A stretch of 6,354 nucleotides of DNA, taken from an uncultured Collinsella sp. Its GTDB lineage: Bacteria > Actinomycetota > Coriobacteriia > Coriobacteriales > Coriobacteriaceae. Location: contig CABRIC010000076.1 of NCBI GenBank assembly GCA_902470905.1, forward strand, positions 1-6,354. The letters are read 5' to 3'. The position numbers were made by a program, and so were the translations under genes. The notes beneath the pieces were generated by a model. It did not search any database and had not been told where the DNA came from. It was given only the letters and a program-made list of their open reading frames with translations. How positions within the stretch are numbered: position 1 is the stretch's first letter; every line of letters starts with the position of its first letter. Below, in pieces: positions 1-4,977 of this stretch.

Positions 1-579
1 GTGGGTGTAAGCATCTCGGAGGGCAACTGGCAGCTGGCGGGACGCTATTTCTTCCCCGTGGTGTCGTTTGCCGTGGGCATTATGCTTGCCGACCTGGTTC
101 ACGAGCGGTTCGGCAGCGTGATTCACTGGCGCCAGGTGACGGTGTTTTTTGAAGCCGTCATCTTGCTGGGCGTGAGCTTTATCCCCGGTGGCGGTTACAA
201 CCTGCTCGCCAACTGCCTCACTTCGTTTGCCTGCGGTATGCAGGTCGAGAGCTTCCGCAAGATTCACGGTCACGGTATCGCTACGACCATGTGCATCGGC
301 AACTTGCGCAACGCGCTGCAAAACGTGGACGATTACATCATCACCCACAGGCGCGGCTTTTTGGAAAACGGCCTGCTGTACTTTGGCGTGATCTTTACCT
401 TTGTGTTTGGCGCCGTGTTGGGCAACTGGTGTATTGAGCGCATGGGCCTGCACGCCATCGTCGTGGCGAGCTTGCTGCTGTTTGTCGCGTTTGCCATCAT
501 GTTCATCGACCGCGAGCGCGACTTGCGCTTACGCTGGAAGGTTGCGGCCGAGGCCTGGAAAGAGGGCTGCCGAAAGTAA
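1..579 (+). CDS. DUF1275 (YoaK-like) family membrane protein, 5'-truncated
   Basis: This is the C-terminal ~192 residues of a polytopic inner-membrane protein. The frame is already open at base 1 and the first codon (GTG) is probably an internal valine, because family members carry a further first helix plus a conserved Gly/Thr-rich segment before the region seen here; I estimate 40-60 residues are missing. Hydrophobic helices are visible at about residues 16-35, 44-61, 66-80, 122-143 and 149-169. The stretch ACGMQVESFRKIHGHGIATT (78-97) followed by a GNLRNAL segment matches the family pattern of a small-residue helix, then a GMQ motif, then a Thr-rich turn. The C-terminus is a charged cytosolic tail rich in Arg and Lys. 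The biochemical function of the family is unknown; transport is only a guess. It is the last gene of its unit, since a strong terminator follows four bases after the stop. Confidence 0.85.
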   Translation: MGVSISEGNWQLAGRYFFPVVSFAVGIMLADLVHERFGSVIHWRQVTVFFEAVILLGVSFIPGGGYNLLANCLTSFACGMQVESFRKIHGHGIATTMCIGNLRNALQNVDDYIITHRRGFLENGLLYFGVIFTFVFGAVLGNWCIERMGLHAIVVASLLLFVAFAIMFIDRERDLRLRWKVAAEAWKEGCRK

Positions 580-582
580 CCG

Positions 583-621
583 AATGCGGCAAAGGGGCTG
601 TCCCTTTGCCGCATTATTTTT
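583..621 (+). terminator. Rho-independent terminator after the DUF1275 gene
   Basis: A perfect 14-bp stem pairs 583-596 with 602-615 around a 5-base loop (GCTGT, 597-601). It is followed by A and five T residues (617-621). The stem begins three bases after the stop codon. The reverse strand has no T-run, so it should act on the plus strand only. It separates this unit from the dehydrogenase downstream. Confidence 0.93.
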
Positions 622-630
622 CATCATCTG

Positions 631-743
631 TTGAAACGCTTTAACAATTTTGACGTTCTCACGCTTTTTTGTTTCAAAAGCGTTAGGATGGGACTCATAG
701 CGTGGGGCGTAATGGGTGCCCCGCACACGATGGGAGGCTATCA
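631..743 (+). promoter_or_regulatory. Upstream regulatory region of fucO
   Basis: Between the terminator and the fucO start lies an AT-rich segment. An 8-bp perfect inverted repeat, AACGCTTT (635-642) and AAAGCGTT (677-684), and an overlapping 7-bp one, TTGAAAC (631-637) and GTTTCAA (671-677), bracket a TTGACG hexamer (650-655) that resembles a -35 box. No good -10 lies at the usual spacing; TAGGAT (684-689) is a possible -10 with its own poor -35. A small stem, GGGGC (704-708) with GCCCC (718-722), extended by a wobble pair and a G-C pair, sits in the leader. The ribosome binding site GGGAGG (732-737) is 6 bases from the ATG. The repeats suggest a regulator site, but the promoter hexamers are not firmly assigned. 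Confidence 0.45.
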
Positions 744-1910
744 ATGGCTAATCGTTTCGTTCTCAACACCATTTCTTATCATGGTTCCGGCGCCATCAAG
801 GAGATCCCCGGCGAGCTCCAGCGTCGCGGTTACAAGAAGATTTTCGTCTGCTCCGATCCCGATCTGGTCAAGTTTGGCGTTACCGCTAAGGTGACCGACG
901 AGCTCGACGCTGCCGGCATCGCTTGGAGCCTCTACTCCGAGATTAAGCCCAACCCCACCATCCAGAACGTCAAGGACGGCGTCGAGGCCTTTAAGGCCGC
1001 CGAGGCTGACGCTATCGTGACCATCGGTGGCGGCTCCTCCATGGACACCGCCAAGGCCATCGGCATCATCATCAACAACCCCGAGTTCGCCGATGTCCGC
1101 AGCCTCGAGGGCGTTGCTCCCACCAAGAACCATGCCGTGTTCACCATCGCCGTGCCGACGACCGCCGGTACCGCTGCCGAGGTGACCATCAACTACGTCA
1201 TCACCGACCCTGAGAAGGTCCGCAAGTTCGTGTGCGTCGACACCAACGACGCCCCCGAGGTCGCCGTCGTCGACCCCGACATGATGGCTTCCATGCCCGC
1301 CGGCCTGACCGCTTCCACCGGCATGGACGCACTGACCCACGCCATCGAGGGCTACACCACCAAGGGCGCCTGGGAGCTTTCCGACATGTTCCACTTTGAG
1401 GCCATTAAGCTGATCAGCGAGAACCTGCGCGACTCCGTCGCCGAGGCCAAGTCCGGCCAGCCCGGCTCCGGCCGTGAGGGCATGGCACTTGGTCAGTATG
1501 TCGCCGGCATGGGCTTCTCCAATGTTGGCCTGGGCATCGACCACGCCATGGCTCACACCCTGTCCGCTCACTACGACACCCCGCACGGCGTCGCTTGCGC
1601 CATGCTGCTGCCGATCGCCATGGAGTTCAACAAGCCGGTTTGCGCCGAGCGTCTGGCCAAGGTTGCCGTCGCCATGGGTGTTGACATCACGGGCATGAGC
1701 ACCGACGAGGCTGCCGACGCCGCTATCGCCGCCGTCAAGCAGCTTTCCGCCGACGTGAATATCCCGCACGTCTGCGAGGCCATGAAGGCTGACGAGATCG
1801 AGGTCCTGGCCAAGGACGCCATGGCCGACGCTTGCTTCCCGGGTAACCCGCGCGAGGCGACGCTCGACGACGTCATTGAGCTCTTCAAGAAGATCTGCCC
1901 GGCTGCCTAG
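744..1910 (+). CDS. fucO: FucO-type iron-dependent alcohol dehydrogenase (lactaldehyde reductase)
   Basis: This 388-residue cytosolic enzyme is predicted to interconvert lactaldehyde and 1,2-propanediol with NAD(H), regenerating NAD+ during anaerobic sugar use. It follows E. coli FucO closely by my recollection: it opens MANRFVLN and shares long identical runs such as NNPEFADVRSLEG, PTTAGTAAEVTINYVITD and ALGQYVAGMGFSNVGLG. The dinucleotide-binding GGGS is at 95-98. The predicted metal ligands D195, H199 (in MDALTHAIEG), H267 and H281 (in TPHG) are all present. The C-terminal GNPREATLDD motif is intact. Relative to E. coli it has an insertion of about four residues near 236-243. A GTG 42 bases upstream is in frame, but the ATG at 744 has a GGGAGG site at good distance and matches the family N-terminus. 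Every lysine codon is AAG, consistent with high expression. No other fucose or rhamnose gene is adjacent, so propanediol or another short alcohol are both possible substrates. Confidence 0.92.
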   Translation: MANRFVLNTISYHGSGAIKEIPGELQRRGYKKIFVCSDPDLVKFGVTAKVTDELDAAGIAWSLYSEIKPNPTIQNVKDGVEAFKAAEADAIVTIGGGSSMDTAKAIGIIINNPEFADVRSLEGVAPTKNHAVFTIAVPTTAGTAAEVTINYVITDPEKVRKFVCVDTNDAPEVAVVDPDMMASMPAGLTASTGMDALTHAIEGYTTKGAWELSDMFHFEAIKLISENLRDSVAEAKSGQPGSGREGMALGQYVAGMGFSNVGLGIDHAMAHTLSAHYDTPHGVACAMLLPIAMEFNKPVCAERLAKVAVAMGVDITGMSTDEAADAAIAAVKQLSADVNIPHVCEAMKADEIEVLAKDAMADACFPGNPREATLDDVIELFKKICPAA

Positions 1911-1963
1911 CCCAGTTTGGTGGTCCTTCGCCCGTAGGTGTATGGTCTTTTGACGTGCCGCTG

Positions 1964-1995
1964 GCCCCGCCGTGCTACGCACGGCGGGGCTTTTT
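1964..1995 (+). terminator. Rho-independent terminator after fucO
   Basis: A perfect 12-bp GC-rich stem pairs GCCCCGCCGTGC (1964-1975) with 1979-1990 around a TAC loop and is followed by five T residues (1991-1995). It lies 53 bases after the fucO stop. With the terminator at 583 it makes fucO a single-gene unit. Confidence 0.95.
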
Positions 1996-2069
1996 GTGCT
2001 GCGTCGATGCCCTGAGACGGACAAAACCAAGGCGTACTGCCCGCTGCGGATAGGTGGTGCACTTCCCTG

Positions 2070-2094
2070 CGTGCATTTTTGGGAGTATTCAACA
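2070..2094 (+). repeat. Copy A of a 25-base intergenic motif
   Basis: The sequence reads CGTGC, then ATTTTT, then G, then GGAGTATTCA, then ACA. It matches copy B (2281-2305, minus strand) at 18 of 25 positions with no gaps. The differences fall in the A/T tract, in the base after it and in the base after GGAGTATTCA. GGTGC occurs 9 bases upstream here and 12 bases upstream in copy B. The function is unknown. Confidence 0.6.
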
Positions 2095-2179
2095 AGCTCT
2101 TAAAAATGCATAACGTTGTGAATGGGCGGTAGTGATCCGCAGGCGCCCATCGACAGCCATTGTGGGCGGGCTATCGATG
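2072..2179. repeat. Chain of three inverted repeats (possible structured RNA or protein-binding region)
   Basis: Three stems follow one another. TGCATTTTT (2072-2080) pairs perfectly with 2102-2110. ATGGGCG (2122-2128) pairs perfectly with CGCCCAT (2144-2150). CATCGACAGCC (2148-2158) pairs with GGCTATCGATG (2169-2179) with one mismatch and a 10-base loop. The second and third stems share 2148-2150, and a further GCGG/CCGC pair lies inside the second, so alternative folds are possible. No T-run follows, so this is not a simple terminator. No known riboswitch class is recognised. Confidence 0.4.
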
Positions 2180-2280
2180 AGTGGAGGGGGTTGTTACTGA
2201 GTTTCTACTTTGCGACGACCTGCAACACTGCTGTAACCGCGTCGTTTTGTCGTTCGTGATGGGGCCGTTGGGGCCCACGG

Positions 2281-2305
2281 TGCTGAATACTCCGTTTTTT
2301 GCACG
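2281..2305 (-). repeat. Copy B of a 25-base intergenic motif, inverted
   Basis: Read on the minus strand this is CGTGC, AAAAAA, C, GGAGTATTCA, GCA. It is inverted relative to copy A, with 186 bases between the two. A GGGCC/GGCCC hairpin is at about 2262-2276. The function is unknown. Confidence 0.6.
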
Positions 2306-2398
2306 GTCCAAGGTGGGGCACCCTGAGACGAAGCAAAAAGATGCCTCATTTCTATGCAAATACCAATAGGGTTTATGCAAGATTGAGATTGTAAACCG

Positions 2399-2408
2399 TG
2401 CACGTGCA
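2399..2408. promoter_or_regulatory. Palindrome TGCACGTGCA, distal copy (candidate operator)
   Basis: A perfect 10-base palindrome, extending to the 12-base perfect palindrome GTGCACGTGCAC at 2398-2409. It is followed by AAAACCGG. The same 10-mer recurs at 2456-2465 with a similar right flank, 57 bases away centre to centre. The repetition upstream of a gene start suggests a dimeric regulator site. Confidence 0.45.
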
Positions 2409-2455
2409 CAAAACCGGTGCGGGGACGTCTGGAGGCGGCTCGGCTCCTGGGGCAT

Positions 2456-2478
2456 TGCACGTGCAGAACGGTTAAAAT
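2456..2478 (+). promoter_or_regulatory. Proximal TGCACGTGCA palindrome and -10-like box before the M42 gene
   Basis: The second perfect TGCACGTGCA (2456-2465) ends 7 bases before TAAAAT (2473-2478), a good -10 candidate. The palindrome falls in the -10/-35 spacer, where a bound repressor would block polymerase. A standard -35 at 16-18 bases is not evident; TTGCAC at 2455-2460 is too close. The predicted transcript would start near 2485, giving a leader of about 30 bases. Confidence 0.4.
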
Positions 2479-2514
2479 CGGGACTCGGTCTTAGTTTTAC
2501 TTGGAAGGATGCAT

Positions 2515-3558
2515 ATGACTTCTAATATTGATGCTTCTCTAGAGGAGACGCTCTTCTATATCGCAGGACAGCTTAAGACGCTGACTTCTATTGCTTCGCC
2601 TACCGGCTATACCCGTGCGGCGACTGATTATCTGATGGAGACCCTGCGCGATATGGGGTTTGGGCCTGAGCGTTCTAATAAGGGTAACGTGCTCGTTGAG
2701 CTTGGTGGCGAGGGCGAGCCGCTCGTACTGGCGAGCCATGTCGATACCCTAGGCGCCATGGTACGCTCCATTAAGGACAATGGCCGTCTGCGTCCCACGA
2801 CGCTCGGCGGGCATCAGTGGTCTACGGCCGATGGCGAGAACTGCACCGTCTACACGCGTGACGGCAATGTGTACACGGGTGTGGTTCTTAACACCGAGCC
2901 TTCGGCGCACGTGGCCGACGAGCCGGTCAAGACCATCGAGAAGAACATGGAAATCCTGCTCGATGAGAATGTCGACAGCAAGGACGATGTGCTTGAGCTG
3001 GGCATTCAGACCGGCGACATCATCGCTATGGATCCGCGTACCACGGTGACGGAGAGCGGCTACATCAAGAGCCGCTTCCTGGATGACAAGCTGTCGGCGT
3101 CGATTCTGCTGGGTCTGGCCCGCGCTGTTGCTGACGGCGAGGTGTCGCTTTCGCGCAAGGTGTCGCTGCTCTTTACCGTGTACGAGGAGGTCGGCCACGG
3201 CGGTGCTTTCGTGCCGGCCGACACGCGCGAGATGATTAGCGTTGACATGGGCTGCGTGGGCGACGACCTGGGCTGCACCGAGCGCATGGTGTCGATTTGC
3301 GCCAAGGATTCGGGTGGCCCCTACAACTACGATCTGGTGACCACGCTGTCCAATATCGCGCGCGAGCTTGAGCTCGATTATGCCATCGACGTGTACCCGC
3401 ACTACGGCTCGGACGTTGAGGCCACGCTCTCGGCCGGCTACGACATCCGTCACGGCCTGATCGGCCCCGGCGTGTACGCGAGCCACAACTACGAGCGCAG
3501 CCACATGGACGGCGTGCGCAACACCTTTGAGCTCGTCCGCGCCTACGTCCAGCGCTAA
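2515..3558 (+). CDS. M42-family metallo-aminopeptidase
   Basis: A 347-residue cytosolic peptidase of clan MH, family M42 (the PepA/FrvX/TET type), expected to use two divalent metals to remove N-terminal residues from short peptides; in this family it usually forms large oligomeric shells. The full metal set can be seen: H75 and D77 in SHVDTLG, the bridging aspartate in LDDK (190-191), the catalytic pair E224-E225 in YEEVGHGG, D244 in SVDMG, and H324 in ASHNYERSH. The PDZ-like insert between about residues 85 and 185 is present. The segment HVDTLGAMVRSIKDNGRL and the YERSH ending recall the M42 subfamily found in NAGGN osmoprotectant loci, but the other genes of that pathway are not here. An ATG two codons earlier (2509) is possible; 2515 is preferred because GGAAGG (2503-2508) then sits 6 bases away. 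Substrate specificity cannot be read from the sequence. Confidence 0.9.
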   Translation: MTSNIDASLEETLFYIAGQLKTLTSIASPTGYTRAATDYLMETLRDMGFGPERSNKGNVLVELGGEGEPLVLASHVDTLGAMVRSIKDNGRLRPTTLGGHQWSTADGENCTVYTRDGNVYTGVVLNTEPSAHVADEPVKTIEKNMEILLDENVDSKDDVLELGIQTGDIIAMDPRTTVTESGYIKSRFLDDKLSASILLGLARAVADGEVSLSRKVSLLFTVYEEVGHGGAFVPADTREMISVDMGCVGDDLGCTERMVSICAKDSGGPYNYDLVTTLSNIARELELDYAIDVYPHYGSDVEATLSAGYDIRHGLIGPGVYASHNYERSHMDGVRNTFELVRAYVQR

Positions 3559-3566
3559 CGATGCAG

Positions 3567-3602
3567 CGGCCTCGGCTGATATGGCAGTACCGACCGAGGC
3601 CG
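3567..3602 (+). terminator. Possible weak terminator hairpin after the M42 gene
   Basis: CGGCCTCGG (3567-3575) pairs perfectly with CCGAGGCCG (3594-3602) across an 18-base loop. It is followed by TCCTCTCT, pyrimidine-rich but not a true T-run. Its position eight bases after the stop suggests transcript-end processing or weak termination. Confidence 0.4.
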
Positions 3603-3609
3603 TCCTCTC

Positions 3610-3680
3610 TAAGTTGCGGTGAAATAGGGACTGTTTGGCGGTTTTAAACGCATAAGCAGTCCCTATTTCACCGCAACTTA
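3610..3680. repeat. Long perfect hairpin between convergent genes (REP/MITE-like)
   Basis: The 24-base arm 3610-3633 is exactly complementary to 3657-3680. The 23-base interior (3634-3656) can pair further through several A-T, G-C and wobble pairs around a TTTAAA centre, so nearly all 71 bases may fold. Neither side has a T-run, so it is not a classical terminator, although such a stem between convergent genes could stall polymerase or protect both 3' ends. No target-site duplication is evident at the borders. It resembles repeated extragenic palindromes or small non-autonomous mobile elements. Confidence 0.65.
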
Positions 3681-3694
3681 TGAAGGGGGTGGGA

Positions 3695-4795
3695 CTACTT
3701 GATGGCGGCAGTCACGGTGCCGCCGCCCAGAACGATGTCGCCGCGGTAGATAATGACTGCCTGGCCGGGGGCGATGGCTCGCTGCGGCTCGTCAAAAGTT
3801 AGCAGCATTTGCCCGTCTTCGCCGCGCGTAAGGGTTGCTGCCTGGTCTTTCTGACGGTAACGGTACTTGGCGCCCACGCGAATGCCGCCGGCATCGAGTT
3901 CTGCCTCCATGCGGTCGGCAGGGGCGCTCCAGATCCAGTCGTCGGCCGTGAGTGCTGTGGCCGTTAGGTCCTCGGCCTCGCCCAGATGCACGGTGTTGTT
4001 GGCGGCATCGACGCCCGTCACATACACGGGATGCGCCATCGCGACGCCCAAGCCCTTGCGCTGGCCGATGGTATAGCGCAACGCGCCGTTATGGCGTCCG
4101 ACCACGCTGCCGTCGCGCCACACAATGTCGCCCGGTGCAGCGGGATGTCCGCAGCGGCGCTCGATATAGCCCGCGTAGTCACCGTCTGGAATAAAGCAGA
4201 TGTCCTCGCTTTCGGCCTTCTGGGCGTTGGTAAAGCCTTGCTCGGCGGCTATGCGGCGCACGTCGCGCTCTTTGTCCAGCCCAGCCAGCGGAAAGATCGT
4301 GTGCGCCAGGCGCTCCTGCGTAAGCGAATATAAAAAGTAGCTCTGGTCCTTTTTGGGATCTTCGCCGCGATGCAGCTGCCAGGTGCCGTCTACTGTCTGG
4401 CTTGTTTTGGCGTAATGACCCGTTGCGATGTAGTCGCAGCCCATGTCCAGCGCCGCACCGAGCAACGCGCCAAACTTTATGTGGCGGTTGCAGATGATGC
4501 ACGGGTTGGGCGTCAGCCCCTCCTGGTAGGCGTTCACAAAGCGCTCGATAACGCTGTGGTCGAAGGTTTGCTGCAAGTCGAGCACATGGTGGGGTATCCC
4601 CAGACGCTCGGCGACGGCCTTCGCATCGGCGATGTCGCGGTCGACCTTACTCATGCCCGTGGCGGGATCGGGCGCGGGGCAGGTGAGGCGCATGGTGGCG
4701 CCGACGCATTCGTAGCCCTGGCTTTTGAGCAGGTACGCGGTCACGCTGGAATCGACGCCGCCGCTCATGGCGACGAGCACGCGCTTGTTGTGCAT
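3695..4795 (-). CDS. mnmA: tRNA-specific 2-thiouridylase MnmA
   Basis: This 366-residue cytosolic enzyme activates U34 of Lys, Glu and Gln tRNAs with ATP and inserts sulfur to give 2-thiouridine, which supports accurate decoding. The PP-loop SGGVDSS is at 11-17. The two catalytic cysteines are C102, in the segment TPNPCIICNRHIKF, and C200, in SEDICF, spaced as in the E. coli enzyme (C102 and C199). A GHYAK motif is at 126-130, KKDQSYFL at 148-155 marks the tRNA-binding region, and YTIGQRKGLG (241-250) opens the C-terminal barrel domain. Length is normal for the family. The frame runs about 98 codons further upstream into cysK, but the ATG at 4795 starts the conserved MHNKRVLVAMSGG and has AAGGAG nine bases before it. 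Sulfur normally arrives from a cysteine desulfurase, which is not in the window. It is separated from cysK by a terminator and has its own likely promoter. Confidence 0.96.
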   Translation of the reverse strand: MHNKRVLVAMSGGVDSSVTAYLLKSQGYECVGATMRLTCPAPDPATGMSKVDRDIADAKAVAERLGIPHHVLDLQQTFDHSVIERFVNAYQEGLTPNPCIICNRHIKFGALLGAALDMGCDYIATGHYAKTSQTVDGTWQLHRGEDPKKDQSYFLYSLTQERLAHTIFPLAGLDKERDVRRIAAEQGFTNAQKAESEDICFIPDGDYAGYIERRCGHPAAPGDIVWRDGSVVGRHNGALRYTIGQRKGLGVAMAHPVYVTGVDAANNTVHLGEAEDLTATALTADDWIWSAPADRMEAELDAGGIRVGAKYRYRQKDQAATLTRGEDGQMLLTFDEPQRAIAPGQAVIIYRGDIVLGGGTVTAAIK

Positions 4796-4824
4796 GGGGA
4801 GGTTCTCCTTGGTGGCATGTGGCC

Positions 4825-4863
4825 AAAAAAGAAAAGCGGCGCGGGAGGCTGGTTCCGCGCCGC
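4825..4863 (-). terminator. Rho-independent terminator between cysK and mnmA
   Basis: On the minus strand GCGGCGCGG (plus 4855-4863) pairs perfectly with CCGCGCCGC (plus 4836-4844) around a 10-base loop and is followed by TTTTCTTTTTT (plus 4825-4835). It should stop read-through from cysK before mnmA. It lies about 30 bases upstream of the mnmA start codon, in the mnmA leader, so it may also act as an attenuator. Confidence 0.88.
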
Positions 4864-4867
4864 AGAC

Positions 4868-4875
4868 ATTGTAGC
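4868..4875 (-). promoter_or_regulatory. Extended -10 promoter for mnmA
   Basis: On the minus strand the sequence reads TGCTACAAT (plus 4868-4876), an extended -10 (TGn plus TACAAT, five of six to consensus). No -35 resemblance is seen at 17 bases. The start point would fall near plus 4861-4863, at the first bases of the terminator stem downstream. Confidence 0.55.
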
Positions 4876-4881
4876 AAGTTC

Positions 4882-4901
4882 GGGCGTCTCGTGGGACACC
4901 C
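4882..4901 (-). other. Short hairpin upstream of the mnmA -10
   Basis: On the minus strand GGGTGTC pairs with GACGCCC (one G-U pair) around a 6-base loop. No T-run follows. It lies 76 bases after the cysK stop and over the expected -35 position of the mnmA promoter. It could be the processed 3' end of the cysK message or a protein site. Confidence 0.3.
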
Positions 4902-4977
4902 TGATTGGATGGGCTCAGACTGCCGGGAGAGAGAGGAGACCGGCTCGTCCGTGGGCTCAACCTATGGGCGACAGGCC

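Larger units (their letters stand above)
1911..2514. other. Long repeat-rich intergenic region between fucO and the M42 peptidase gene
   Basis: About 600 bases with no ORF I would defend. The short minus-strand frames between 2171 and 2460 encode Arg/Ser/Thr-rich peptides with no family resemblance and no good ribosome binding site. In order it holds: the fucO terminator; the decamer CCCTGAGACG (2010-2019), repeated at 2321-2330; copy A of a 25-base motif (2070-2094); a chain of potential stems (2072-2179); copy B of the motif on the minus strand (2281-2305); a TATGCAA direct repeat (2353 and 2374); and two TGCACGTGCA palindromes (2399 and 2456) before the M42 start. The pattern suits a dispersed intergenic repeat plus a promoter region rather than a decayed gene. 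Confidence 0.7.

Noticed and set aside
631..645. CcpA cre site before fucO
   Set aside because: TTGAAACGCTTTAAC is one base short between TG and CG relative to the cre consensus, so it is described only as a LacI-family-like repeat.
702..743. In-frame GTG start for fucO 14 codons upstream
   Set aside because: It has no ribosome binding site at proper distance and lies in a leader hairpin; the ATG at 744 has GGGAGG and matches the FucO N-terminus.
741..2030. Long minus-strand ORF (429 codons) opposite fucO
   Set aside because: It is Gly/Val/Asp/His-rich low-complexity sequence, mirrors the strongly biased codons of fucO, runs through the fucO terminator and has no family resemblance.
2171..2460. 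Minus-strand ORFs of 88-94 codons in the fucO-M42 spacer
   Set aside because: No good ribosome binding site, Arg/Ser/Thr-rich content, overlapping alternatives in two frames, and they traverse the repeat motif; more likely spurious translation of a repeat.
4882..4910. T-box-like AGGGTGTCCCAC on the minus strand before mnmA
   Set aside because: The conserved T-box core (AGGGTGGNACCGCG) is not matched, and there is no specifier stem or antiterminator arrangement upstream.
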